NCBI GenBank assembly: GCA_011947345.1
Contig: JAAVTG010000491.1
Span: 1 to 47,595, forward strand
Reading direction: 5' to 3'
Length of the DNA stretch: 47,595 nucleotides
DNA from: Phytophthora quininea
Taxonomy: Eukaryota; Oomycota; Peronosporomycetes; Peronosporales; Peronosporaceae
Shown: one piece after another, positions 1-10,919 of the stretch
Layout of the letters: every line of letters begins with the position of its first letter
Position numbering within the stretch: position 1 is the stretch's first letter
Notes under the pieces: model-generated
Told to the model about the DNA's origin: nothing
The model's input: only the letters and a program-made list of their open reading frames with translations
The model's database searches: none
Position numbers and translations under genes: made by a program

Positions 1-1913
1 GCAGCGAGCACCGCCAGCACATCGATGCCAGTCCGCCGGCGCTGACTCAGGGCAACAGTCTCGGTGTTCCCGCTGGGATACCTCCCAGCGAGTGAACGAC
101 AGCCAGCTCGGCGGCAGCAACGTCGGGGAGGGAGAGGCGGCGGCTCGCAGCGTAGATCGCAAGCGTCACTGCGGTGGCGGAGTGTAGGCGACGCATGCCA
201 GGAGAATGGCATGCTTCCGAGGGCCAGCGAATTCCGAGCTGGCTGCAGTTCAACGAGTTGAAGCGCTACAATATATTCCCCCTACATAAGAATATACGAA
301 TGACCACTCCATACAAGTCTAAGTACTCCTGACCAACGACATTCTTATAGAGGGGTTTGTCTGTACGTCCGCGAAGGGGATGCGCCGCAAACTTCAAGTC
401 TCAGAAAAAACAGAACTGGAGTCCGTATTGCAGTGCGTGTTCGCATTGCAGGTCAGGCTGCTACGACTTTCGCTGTTTTCCTCCATTGCAACCATGCGAT
501 AGCCAAGGTATAATGCTTCTACGGAGAGGCCTGTCACGGAGTTGGATTTGGCTGTCCAAAGTGTTGTCGCGCTGTCCGACGTCATCATTTAAACCTTCTA
601 GCCCCACAATAAACAGCATCAAGTTCCATACTATGACAGCCGCCATGGAAGGAAGTCACCACCATGGAAGCTGCCTGCCGCCAGTGCTTGACGGACTCTG
701 CTTCCATCGCTCAGTTAGCCATTTGCTCACCCAAGCTCCAGCTCCAGCGTAATGCACGACGTGTGCATCTGGCGACGAAGACCACCGGAGGCTATGCTGC
801 CAGAGGTCCCCTCGAGCCCGAGCTTGAGGGTGGATCTCCTGTATGTCCAAGCCCCGTGGCTTCCTCAGTGTCGTTCAAGCTCAAGTGACCCCTCTCAACC
901 TCCAAGGCAAGGTGAAAATCAAGCAGAAGTGTCTACGCGACGGCGTACCAGCTGTAGAAACAGTTAATCCTTGGTACAGTCGTCATGACGAAGGCTTTTC
1001 CTCCGGCGTGACGCCTTGAAAAACCACAAGTGTCCTGTGTGTGCCCGCGGGTGGCATCAGGATAGCCAGTGGTCTCCGGCATTAGCCTGCTGATGCTGTA
1101 GGAAGGGGGTAGCTACTAGCATGTCCCGGATAGCGGGGGTAAAGGGGTTAACAACGCACACTCCGGATACTCGGCTGCTCGAGCAGCTTGCCAGTAATGC
1201 GTCTCACACGTAGCTGGCAGCCCCAGCCAGCCATCGCTCTGCGGTTGCCGCCGCAGCGCCTCCACGGCATCTGATCGGCTCGCCCTTGAAGGGGTCCTTG
1301 AAGCCGCGAGTCGGAGGCCCTCCCACTCCCTCTGACTCCTGGAACGAATTGGTGACGGCGCGAGGACAAACCTGCGCTTCGTTAAACCCGTTCCGCTCTG
1401 CTGGCGGTCCCGTCGCCACGATGAAATACCTTCTCGGATTGCTCTCGCCAAGAGCAATCCGAGAATACGGACGTCTCACCAGCGTGACTAAGCCTATTAC
1501 GACTTGTCTTAGAATGATCGTGGCTTCGTCGCCAGCGCCATAACGCACCTCGCGCCTGTGGCACACGTCACCATCGGCATCGGAAGCCAGCGATCCAAAG
1601 CCCAAGACACAAGTTGCAGGCAGCAGAGACTGGCACCGACAAAGGAGGGAAACGTCACGGCGCGTCGCCGAAAGAGTGGTACAGTCGTTGGATTGGCTGA
1701 AATCCACGGTGGCTGGCTTTCATACAAACATCAAGTGCGGCGCGCAAACCTGGCCCGCTCAGTCCGCCTGGATACAAATGCCAATATAGTCGAACATAGT
1801 CAGGTGCTCTCGTTCGAGAGCCGTCGACAGCTTCAGTGCGGAATTTGCGACAGCAAGCGCAAGCAGTTAGAAGCTCCCCTTCTTCTCGAGCCCCCCTCTT
1901 ACACACAGACGCC
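1..1913. other. 5' region without a supported gene
   Basis: Open frames of 60-167 codons occur on both strands here (for example minus-strand 1204-1707 and plus-strand 357-752), but they overlap each other on several frames. None shows a recognisable domain, a consistent splice pattern or oomycete-like codon bias. The stretch 394-850 read on the minus strand, and the GC-rich blocks 47-253 and 1116-1707, may be old repeat remnants, but I cannot assign a family. The last 100 bases must contain the promoter and 5' UTR of the acyl-CoA synthetase gene that starts at 1914. I see no TATA box or clear initiator there. Confidence 0.5.
1431..1465. repeat. Perfect 15-bp inverted repeat with 5-nt loop
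   Basis: TTCTCGGATTGCTCT (1431-1445) is followed by CGCCA and then by its exact reverse complement (1451-1465). The pairing stops at 1430/1466. There is no T-run after it, and it does not lie at the end of any supported gene, so its role is unknown. Confidence 0.85.
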
Positions 1914-4015
1914 ATGGCCACCAACTACACGGTACACCCCACTATCTGCTCGTCGTTGGTGCGATATCTCAACCTGACTTGGTTTCCACCGCTTTTCCTC
2001 CGCCCACAGACGTGGAAGATCGACGAAGAGGTCAAGATCCGCATGACGGAGGACGGCGCCGGCGCGCGCCCCGCCATCACGGCCTCGCAGGCCTTCCAGA
2101 ACACGTGCGCCAAGTACGGCTCAGCCAACGCGCTGCACTTCAAGCGCGACGGCGAGTGGTAAGGCTGTTAAGGGGGCTGAGGGTTGCGTCTGTTCAGCTG
2201 TTTAACACCTTTGGGGATCTCTTGATCTCTCAATACATTGCTGCAGGACCACGTACTCGTTCCAGACGTACTACGACAAGTGCTGCCAGTTCGCCAAATC
2301 GCTGCTGCACGTGGGGCTCGAGCGCTACCAGGGCGTGAGCATCATCGGCTTCAACGCGCCCGAGTGGGCCATCGCCGACGTCGGCGCCATCTTTGCCGGC
2401 GGCGTGGCTGCTGGCATCTACACCACCAACAACCCCAAGGCCTGCGAGTTCATCGCAAAGCACTCGGACTCGGGCGTCGTGGTCTGCGACGGCGTCAAGC
2501 AGCTGGAGAAGTTCCTGGCCATCGAGAAGAACCTGCCCAAACTCAAGGCGCTCGTCATGTGGAACGACAGCGTCCCCGAGGATTCAGAGCTCTGTGCCCG
2601 TGTACTCGTTCGAGGACTTTATGCAGCTCGGCAAGGACGTCAAGGATGAGACGCTCAAGGAGATCATGGACTCGCAGAAGCCCGGCAATTGCTGCACACT
2701 CATCTACACGTCCGGCACTACGGGCGACCCGAAGGCCGTCATGATCTCGCACGATAACGTGGTCTGGACCATCATGAGCGTCGTGGGCATGATCAAGCGC
2801 AACTTCAACCACCAGATGGACAACACCGACCGTCTCGTGAGCTACCTGCCGATGTCCCATGTCGCTGCGCAGCTGATTGATATCTGGCTGCCCATTTGCG
2901 GCGGTCTGCAGAGCTATTTTGCCCAGCCCGATGCCCTGAAGGGCTCACTGGGTGTGACCCTCAAGGAAGTTCGCCCTACATTCTTCTTTGGCGTGCCGCG
3001 CGTGTGGGAGAAGATCGCCGAGAAGATGTGGTCCATCTCGGCCCAGACCACGGGCATCAAGAAGCGCATTGCCACGTGGGCCAAGGACAAGGCCGCGCAG
3101 AAGACGGAGCTGGCTCAGTACGGGAACTCGGGAGGTGCCCCGTGCGGTTTTGGCGTGGCCAACGCTGTGGTGCTGATGCGTGTGAAGGAGGCGCTGGGTC
3201 TGGACCAGTGCATTGCTAGCTTTAGCGGTGCTGCTCCAATCAGTCGCGAAGTTAGAGTACTTCGGCTCGCTAGATCTGCCGGTATTCGAATTCTTCGGCC
3301 AGAGCGAGTGCTGCGGTCCTCAGACGTGCAGTATGGCTGGCAACTGGAAGATCAGCACGTGCGGCCGCACCATTGACGGCTCGGAGACTCGAGTGGTGGA
3401 CGGCACGGATGAACTGATCTTTGGTGGCCGTAACATCATGATGGGCTACCTGAAGGGCGAGACGCAGACGAACGACACGGTCGATGCGGATGGATGGCTT
3501 CACTCGGGCGACTGCGGTAAGGTGGATGAGGACGGCTTCATGACGGTCACAGGCCGCATCAAGGAGCTTATTATTACTGCCGGTGGTGAAAACGTGCCGC
3601 CTGTTATCATTGAGGACACGATCAAGGAGGAGCTGCCGCTGCTGTCGAACGTTATGGTCATCGGTGACCGCCGCAAATTCCTGTCGGCTCTGTTTACGCT
3701 GCGCGTGACGGTCGACAAGGAAGGCCACCCACGGACACGCTGGACGAGAAGGCTCTCTCGGTCATGAAGGAGATTGGCAGCTCGGCCACGACTGTGGCGG
3801 AGGCCCGTGCTGATGAGAAGGTCAAGACATACCTGGACGATGGTCTAAAGCGCGCCAATGCTCGCGCTACGTCGCGTGCGCAGAACGTAGGCAAGTACAT
3901 TGTGCTGGACCACGACTTCTCGATCAACGGCAACGAGCTCACCCCCACGCTGAAGCTGAAGCGCAAGGTCGTGAACGAGAAGTACGAAGACGTCATCGAG
4001 GGCATGTACAAGTAA
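1914..4015 (+). CDS. ACSBG: Long-chain acyl-CoA synthetase, bubblegum (ACSBG) type
   Basis: Activates fatty acids to acyl-CoA through an acyl-adenylate. Exons are 1914-1931, 2010-2158 and 2247-4015, with introns of 78 nt (in frame, so possibly retained) and 88 nt. The start ATG is in a good context (gccATGg). The product is about 646 aa. The AMP-binding core is clear: P-loop YTSGTTGDPKAVM, FFGVPRVWEK, FEFFGQSE with the adenylate-binding FGQSE, GWLHSGD, and GRIKELIITAGGENVPP. The run ERYQGVSIIGFNAPEW followed by IYTTNNP is the bubblegum subfamily signature. Three frame breaks occur, near 2588, 3255 and 3730 (a CCC run reduced to CC). Correcting them restores one uninterrupted protein with all motifs, so I read them as sequence errors. 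The C-terminus ends VIEGMYK and lacks an obvious peroxisomal signal. Confidence 0.93.
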
Positions 4016-4281
4016 GTGTCTCCCTGTCATCCACCGCATATCTCCATTAGGATGCGGCAAGGGTGTGCTATCAGCCTCTAGAAAGCGCTTGGTATAAGCG
4101 AGGTGGCTGACAGAGCCCGTGCTCGTTGTGCTTCGGCCTGCATGCGCTTTCGTTTTCTTGATAGTCGCCCCTGCCCGCAGTTAAGTAATTGGTTTCGCAA
4201 AGACTTGGATGCGTTCTTTCATGTTTCCAGTGGTGATGGCGTGTGTGGAGAGGTTTCCTATAGCTAACAGGTCTACGTCCA

Positions 4282-4801
4282 TCACCAACATCCCCCCCTC
4301 CGCCTCCGCATCGAGTTTACTCGCGCTTGTTTTTCTGTCGCGCGGCACGCAGCGAGCTGCTGCTCCTGTAGCTGGTTGTTCTTCTGGATGGCCTCGTAGA
4401 CGGCGACCAGCATGATCACCACGGCCATCATGAGCACGTGCGACACGTTGAATTTGAACGCCGAGGCCTTGCCCAACACGTTCTCCAGCGCGTGCTTCAG
4501 GTTGTCGGCATCTGCAGCAGCACAATTCGTTAGCAACGTTTGCAGTATTCAAAATGCAGTGACTGCGTACATGGCTTGAGCCACTGCACCATGGGGATCG
4601 TCATGTAGCTCTTGAGGTCTAACACAAAGACAATTGACACAGCAGATTAGAGCACTGCGGCGTGAAGTATGGGAGACTAGGGGACTCACTCATGGTGAGG
4701 AAGCGAAAGACGTTCTGGAAGTTGAAGAGCGCCACGCCCGATACCAGCAGCAGCAGCGGTGGCAGGAACAGCAGCTGGAACAGGTTCAGGTTCAGGATCA
4801 T
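4282..4801 (-). CDS. Small two-helix membrane protein, unrecognised
   Basis: Three exons on the minus strand, 4801-4690, 4618-4571 and 4511-4282, with introns of 71 and 59 nt (GTGAGT...TTAG and GTACGC...GCAG). They join in frame to about 129 aa. Residues 3-25 (MILNLNLFQLLFLPPLLLLV) form a strongly hydrophobic N-terminal helix. A second membrane segment, HVLMMAVVIMLVAVYEA, is followed by a charged, glutamine-rich tail (IQKNNQLQEQQ). The layout recalls small ER membrane proteins of the BAP29/31 kind, but this is only an impression. An upstream in-frame ATG at 4858 would add 19 residues. The gene is convergent with the acyl-CoA synthetase gene. The C-terminus (RRRRGG) is less certain because other frames stay open there. 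Confidence 0.6.
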
Positions 4802-4997
4802 CGTGGCTCGCGTGTCCAAGTTTCCGGCAGTTTGAAAAGTGAGGCGGGAATGTCTCATTTAGGTGAACTTTCGTTAAAGTAAACTAAGTAAAATCGACAA
4901 TAAAAAAGTATGTGCGCTCGAATATGCTGTTAGAATATGATAACCGAAAGCAACAGAAAAATTGCAATATACCGTCCTTCAGGTCATACTGTATTCA

Positions 4998-6510
4998 GGC
5001 TCTCCTGAAGACTGAGCCCTTTTCTAAATCTAGAAAAATCTAAAAATGGTGAAGTCAAACACATAGATAAACTCATTTTGTGGAGCCACACCACATTGAA
5101 TTGACGTCCCTCTCCCACTCAATTTCCGCGGCCTGAGCCCACTTTTGGGCGAAATTTGCAATCACGGAGAAACTAATACTACTTGGTTTTTGTATAGGTC
5201 GCACAGTGCAGGCCCGCCAAACGAGTGGCTCAAACTCAATCATTGTCTTTCTTGCGCCACCAACACCCAGCCACTACACCAGCTCCCTCTCCATGACTCC
5301 CACCAGCCCCACCAGCCAGCCAGCCAGCAGTAGACAGCCAGACAGCCAGACCCCAGCCTCTCCCTACCTGTACCATCTAGAGGCCGAGAGCCTCTTCGCT
5401 CTAGACCACGTACTCAAGTTCACGAGCGATGAGACTCTCTGCACCCGGTGGTGTCAGGAGGTTGGCCTGATCGACAGGCAGAAGTACTGCCCTGTGTGCT
5501 TCCGCCCCATGCGGCAAGCCCTAACCAGAAAGCGGTGGAGGTGCTGCCGTAGAACGAAGCACCCCGATGGCAAGGAGGTCAGCAAGGGCTTGCTGACCAA
5601 CTCCTTTTCAACGGGATGAACCTTACGTTGTGCAGCTCGGTACGGCTACTGCTTGCGTGGTGCATGAGGTTATCTCATGTCCAGGCGACCGAGTTAGCTG
5701 GGACGTCAGAGCGGTCTGTGCATGAGTACCACGACTACTGCCGGTCTACGTGCTCCAAAGAGCTACACAAGGGCAATTTCCAGGTAAGTAAGTGTTACCG
5801 TGCACTCTATGTTGCTATTGTGCTGCTAATAGGATAGTATCTAATGTTTAGATCGGAGGAGAGGGCCAAATAGTCGAAATAGATGAGACTAGTTTGGCGG
5901 CGAAAATACAACAACCGGGGAAGGAGCTACGAGGAGTTCTGGCTCTTTGGCGGCGTCGAAAGAGGAAGCGGCCGTTGGTTTGGCCGCATCGTGTACGACA
6001 AGCGCACGAAGCAAACGCTACTCCCACTTATCAAGAAGTTTATTAGGCCAGGGCGAGTATTGCTTTTATTTATGCATTATTTTTGCTAACTTTCTTTTCT
6101 AGTACCCATATCATGTCAGATATGTTTGCTACGTACGTATGCGAGCAGGGCGACAAATGGCACACGCTTGAGAATAACCGCACACTTCGAAGCATGCGGT
6201 ATTCCCACAGCTGGGTGAACCACACAGAAAACTTTGTTGACCCTCTTACCGGAACGCACACTAACTCTATTGAGGGCCTGTGGGAGACGCGTATAAAACG
6301 CCACATTAAAGTGATGCGCGAAATGCGGAATGCGGAATGACCGCCTCGATGCCTACCTTGACGAATATATGTGGCGCAGTTGGTTTTCCCGCCTCGACCA
6401 CAAGCCGGTCAGCTCCTGAACGGACTAGTTTTTGCCATTTTAAGAAATGAATAAACAACCTTTCTAAATTCTGAAACGTTCTAAAAAGCGGGCTCAGTCT
6501 TCAGGAGCCC
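4998..6510 (+). mobile_element. Merlin (IS1016/ISXO2-like) DNA transposon, decayed
   Basis: The element is bounded by inverted repeats that share the core CCTGAAGACTGAGCCC (5004-5019 on plus, reverse complement 6490-6505). The outer bases differ by one indel. Just outside lie GTATTCA (4991-4997) and ATATTCA (6511-6517), a plausible worn target duplication of the 8-9 bp class made by Merlin. The 1.5-kb interior holds one transposase gene in the same orientation. Confidence 0.85.
5206..6419 (+). pseudogene. Merlin DDE transposase (ISXO2-like), broken
   Basis: The N-terminal part contains a zinc-ribbon-like C-x2-C segment (YCPVCFRPM near 5500). After it come ATELAGTSERSVHEYHDYCR and IGGEGQIVEIDET (first catalytic D). 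Next are YEEFWLFGGVERGSGRWFG, IMSDMFATYV (second D) and THTNSIEGLWE, which occupies the third acidic position. The conceptual reading needs a frame change near 5600 and a canonical intron at about 5784-5851 (GTAAGT to TTTAG). It also needs a frame change near 5895, a GC-AG intron around 6054-6102, and removal of an extra 7-bp copy of ATGCGGA near 6327. The true C-terminus then runs on to the TGA at 6417. The gene is therefore non-functional. The start could instead be 5293. Confidence 0.88.
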
Positions 6511-6954
6511 ATATTCAAGCTACGTTTGAACCATCGATTCCATGCTTCGTATTCGAAAGTCGCAAAATAAATATCGATGGAGGGCACTATATAAATTTCA
6601 GAGCTAGCAAAGGAAAACTTCTCTGTGGCTGAAGACAATAGAAATGGTGAACATGGGCACACCCAGTGAATCTGTTAGCGCTGCACTGTACGCTTTATGA
6701 AAACTTCCACTGCAACGTTGTTTTTTTCTTCATGGTTTCCAAGGCTTCCGACAAAGCGACAACGACATTCCTCTCAGGTCTCACTTCTTGTCAATCCAAT
6801 TGTGCAGTTCAAGAGCATGCTCGCATTGACGACGACGCAGTCTATCAATACAACGAACTCCATCCCATTTTCCCGAAACCCATCTACAGTGTACATTCCG
6901 CGAGTCATTTCCTGTCCACAAAACCCTAGCTAGGGCCCACAAAACCCTACTCTG
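6511..6954. other. Intergenic region between Merlin element and CM1 gene
   Basis: Two overlapping plus-strand frames (6666-6929 and 6697-6933) are open, but they have AT-rich codons unlike the neighbouring genes and no domain. A 13-bp direct repeat CCACAAAACCCTA occurs at 6916-6928 and 6937-6949, immediately before the E2F-like palindrome, and is probably part of the promoter of the gene at 7028. Confidence 0.5.
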
Positions 6955-6966
6955 TTTGGCGCCAAA
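6955..6966. promoter_or_regulatory. Palindromic E2F/DP-like site
   Basis: TTTGGCGCCAAA is a perfect 12-bp palindrome that contains the E2F consensus TTTSSCGC on both strands. It ends 61 bp before the ATG of the CM1 coiled-coil gene, a position suited to cell-cycle control of that gene. The match to the consensus is direct; the function is inferred. Confidence 0.55.
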
Positions 6967-7027
6967 CCAAACAGTTAAAAATATTCATCCGAAAAGTCTC
7001 AAGTAGCAGATCGGAGCTCGTCTCTCT

Positions 7028-10000
7028 ATGCAGACGCCGCGGCGGGAGCACGACGACGGCGGCGGAGGGCTGTCGGGCTCTCCGACGCCCACGCGAGACA
7101 ACTCGACGCTTCTGCGGGAGCAGGAGGCGGAGCGCGAACGTCTGCGCATGGACAACTTTAACCAGGCGCTTCGCATTAATTTCTTGGAGGAGCGGCTGCT
7201 GCGCGTCAAGCAGGGCACGGACTTCTCCGGGGAGGACCTGGAGAGCGAGCTGGCGCAGCTGCGGATCACGCTGGAGGAGCGGGACCACGAGCTGAGGCAG
7301 CGCAACTTCAGTATGATCCGAGCCACCGAAGCGATTGATCTACTGACGGCGCAGCTGCATGAGGCCCAAGCTGCGGCCGCCAGGGCCAAAGAGGACGCCC
7401 AGAGAGAAGCTGAAGAACAGATGCACCAGCACTTGCAGCAGAGAGGAGGCGTAGACGCCGAGACGGCCGAGAGGTGGCGAGCGGAGCTTGCCAACGCCGT
7501 TCAGAAGGAGCAGCTCAGTGCTCAGAGAGTGCAGGAGCTAGAGCAGCAGATGAAGAGTCTGAGACTCGGTGCGGAGCAACTCAAGATGCAGATGAAGGAG
7601 ATGCAGATGCAGAGAGACCGTGAGCAACAGGAGATGAAGATGACAGTGCAGAGAGACCAGCAGAACTTGCAGCAACTGGAACTGACTAACGTCAAGTTGT
7701 CGACCGAGGTCGAGCACTGGAAGGCACTGGCGAAGCAAAGAGAAGAGCAGCTCACGGCCTTGCAGCTGCAAATGGAGAGCTTGAAGCAGGAGATGCAGAA
7801 GAACGAGACTCAGTCCAAGACCAAGTTGAAAAGTATGGAGGGGCAGTTGCAGCATACGTTCGAGCAGCTCCGAAGAGTGAGACCTACCGCTCGGAGCAAA
7901 ATAGGTTGTTGACGGATCGGGAGAAATGGCTGTTTGAGAAGGACCGAGTAGCCATCGAGATGGACAGCATCAAGCAGGATCGAGTACGCCTTCAAAGCGA
8001 GATGGAGCGTATGGCTAAGGAGATGCAGCAAATGGCAGGAGAGTTTAAACGGGCCCAGCTGCAGAATGCAAAACTTACGGCTACTTGTGAGGAACAGAAC
8101 AAGTCTCTGGAGAGTTTCAAGGTTGACCGAGAGAGCGCGATGGACACGATCCACCAACTTGAGTCAGAGCTGCACCAGAACCACAAGCGTGTGTCCGAGT
8201 ACGAAATGTCGATCAAGACGCTCGAGAGCAGATTGCAGTACACTGAAGCGGAAGCCCAGCGCATGAAGGAGCAGTGTGACCTAGCTGAGTCTCGTTGTCA
8301 GCAAACGTCCAACGAACGTCTCCTAATGCTGGAGAAGGAACGCCAAGCAATTGAAGAGGACAACCGACGTCTTCGCTCTGAGTTGGCCGGCTTTCAGCAC
8401 GATCTGGAGGCGATGGAACAGAAGTTCCGGGAAAGCGAGAAAAGGTTGTCTAGCGAGGCTGCCCATGCATCCGAGCAACGTCTGCATTTGTCAGCGTATG
8501 AAGACGAGCTGGAGCAGCAGGCTGCAACGGCACGAGAATACCAGAGCCAACTTGCTGCTTGCGAAGAGGAACTGGCTCGCCGAGACGCTCAAGTCCAGGA
8601 GCTAGAGCAGCAGGCTGCAGTGGCAAACCAATACCAAAGCCAGCTTACTGTTTCTCAAAATGAGCTGGCTCGCCGTGGCTCGCGTATGCAAGAACTAGAA
8701 GATCTGGCAGCGAAAGCGCAAAGGTACCAAAGTCAGCTCGCGGCTTGCGAAGTCGCTCGCCGAGGCACGCGTGTTCAGGACTTGGAACAGCAGGCTGCGG
8801 CCGCAAGGAATACCAAAGCCAACTCGCAGTTTCTCAGAACGAGCTGTCTCGCCGAGGTTCTCGTACGCAGGAGCTGGAGAACGTGGCGGCAAAGGCACAG
8901 AAGTACCAAAACCAGCTTGCTGATTGTGAAGATGAACTGGCCCGCCAACGTCTTCGTATCCAGGAGCTGGACGATGCAGCAGCAAAAGCGCAGAAGTACC
9001 AGAACCAGCTCACTGCTTGTGAAAGCGAATTGGCTCGCCGAGATATTCGTCTCCATGAGCTGGAGGAGATGGCGACTAATGCCCAGAAGTACCGAAGTCA
9101 GCTTTCTGCTTGCGAAGATGAGTTGGATCGCCGAGGCGCTAATGTCCAAGAGCTGGAGCGGAAGTTGACAGAAGTGATTACTGCCAACTCATCGAGTACT
9201 AGCGCAGCACGACAGCAGCAAATGGAGTGGCAGCATCAGCTCACCACCGAGAAGAACGGCATCTTGAAGCAGCTTGAGACTGAACGTCGACGGGCGATTG
9301 AGATGGAAGAAACGGCGTCGACCTTGAAGAAGGAGAATGCGTCGGCTAAGAGAGCTGGGGGATGTCGAGGAGGAGCTACGCTCAATGCTGATGTTTTGTT
9401 CTCGAGCTTACAGCGATGTACGCGACCACACTGTGGTAGGCCTAGCGAGAGAGGTTATCGCTGCTTTGAAGAGCGACTTTAAGGCGGAGACAGAAGAGTT
9501 GCAAGCTCAGTGGAAGCACCAAGCGTCCTTGATGGGCTCGAAACTCGATCGTCTGGCCACTCAGTTGCGTTCGAGCCAAGGCAAACTGGAGGTGCTACAG
9601 CGCTCGTCGTTCCACATCAAAGACACGAAGCAGTCGCTGGACAAGACGTGGTCTGTTCGATATGAAGAGCTGCGGGTGGAGAAGGAGCACGAACGACGGG
9701 AGTTGGAAGAGGAGATTCAATTCTTCCAAACTAAAGCCACCGAAGCTGAGGAAGCTCTCAGACGAACTAGAACCAAACTCGAAACGCTAACGCGAGACCG
9801 AAAGGGTCCCCGTGATACCTCACAACGAGATAACGAGGACCTTAAGGAAAGCAACCGCTTGCTATTCGAAGAGATGCAGGAGCGCAGACGCTCTGCCGAG
9901 CACGCTCGCAAACAGTATATGCAAGCTATTCGCGAGAACAAGGAGCTGTTGAAGGCGGTTGAGATCTACAAGGACGGGATCTCTGGCCGCGACAAAGAGA

Positions 10001-10771
10001 TTGAGAAGTACAAGGCGAGACTGATCAATACTCCCAGCAACTGCAGCAACGCACCTCTTTTGGTGAGGTAAAGCAAACGTTGTTGGAACAGCTGGAGCAG
10101 ACCCAGTACATGATCTCGGAAACGTACAAGCGATGGGAGGACAACCCCATTGTGCGTGGACCATCAGGTGTTCCCTCTGGGCGTGTTGAAAGCTTTGAAG
10201 CTGCGATCGTTCAGCTTGACGAGTACATCGGTCGTATGCAGTTAGTGTCGGAGCGATGGGGTGACTTCATGAAGCAGTCGGAGGAGCTTCAGCGCCGATA
10301 TGGCGATGCATGGAAGTCAGCGGCTTCTCACCGGCCTAAAGAGCAGCCTCGCTGGGCTGAAGACGTCGAGCGGAAGTGCAGCCGTCTCCTAACTGAGGCG
10401 GTTCGCGTGTCCGAGGCGATGCACGACGTTGTTGACAACATCGCTGGCGTACTGCAGCGTGAGCGTGACGAGAAGAAGCGGCTGGAGAAAGAACGAGTCA
10501 TCGCTGTAGACAACAACGCACCTGTGAAGCGGCGAGAGGACTTGGATCTGTTTGACGATCGCTACAACGCACCACACTCTCGAAGCGCCAGTCAGCCGCA
10601 GGGAGAGAGCCCAGTCAAGGCTCGCTTGCTAAATGGCACACGACAAGGCACGAAAGCGCTGGGATCAGGTCGCCGCAGTGCAAGCGACCTGTATCGCAAC
10701 TCTCGTCACTTGGTCGTGTCGGCATGAAGGTGCAAGACTTAGAGAAGGAGATCCGGAATGCTCGCGATTGA
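7028..10771 (+). CDS. Centrosomin CM1-motif coiled-coil protein (gamma-tubulin complex tether)
   Basis: A single-exon gene encoding about 1,248 aa, almost all coiled coil. Residues 40-95 match the centrosomin N-terminal motif 1 (CM1): NFNQALRINFLEERLLRVKQ, then ELAQLRITLEERDHELRQRN and a terminal ATEAIDLL. In Cnn, CDK5RAP2, Mto1 and Pcp1, CM1 binds the gamma-tubulin ring complex and promotes microtubule nucleation. A block from 8539 to about 9165 holds seven tandem 31-residue repeats beginning YQSQL and containing QELE. The C-terminus KVQDLEKEIRNARD is reached only after the last frame break. Five single-base frame breaks lie near 7879, 8812 (AAA read as AA), 9338, 10025 (GG read as G) and 10705. 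Each leaves clear coiled coil on both sides, so they are probably consensus errors. The role at the basal body or spindle pole is inferred. Confidence 0.85.
8539..9165 (+). repeat. Seven tandem 93-bp coding repeats in the CM1 protein
   Basis: Each copy encodes about 31 residues with the pattern YQSQL-x3-E-x-ELARR-x4-QELE-x8. The copies begin at Y-Q/R-S/N-QL and vary in the middle (AACEEE, TVSQNE, ADCEDE). Copy 3 lacks two residues in the middle. Since 31 is not a multiple of seven, the heptad phase must shift at each repeat. Confidence 0.85.
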
Positions 10772-10919
10772 TCCCTGTAACCCCTGCTAGAGTAGTTGCT
10801 TCCCGAAGGAAGTATATTATAGTGCGCCTCAGATGTTCGACGATGGCAATTTGTAAATCACTACCACATCACTAATGTCACGGAACAAACCCAGCAGAAT
10901 CATCAAACGAGTTCCTAGC

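Noticed and set aside
1204..1707. Minus-strand 167-codon ORF as a gene
   Set aside because: Other frames on both strands are open over the same span, no domain or splice signals, and the hairpin at 1431 lies inside it.
1914..4015. Acyl-CoA synthetase as a pseudogene
   Set aside because: All catalytic motifs are intact, codon bias is normal and the frame breaks are one- or two-base changes that also occur in unrelated host genes in the window.
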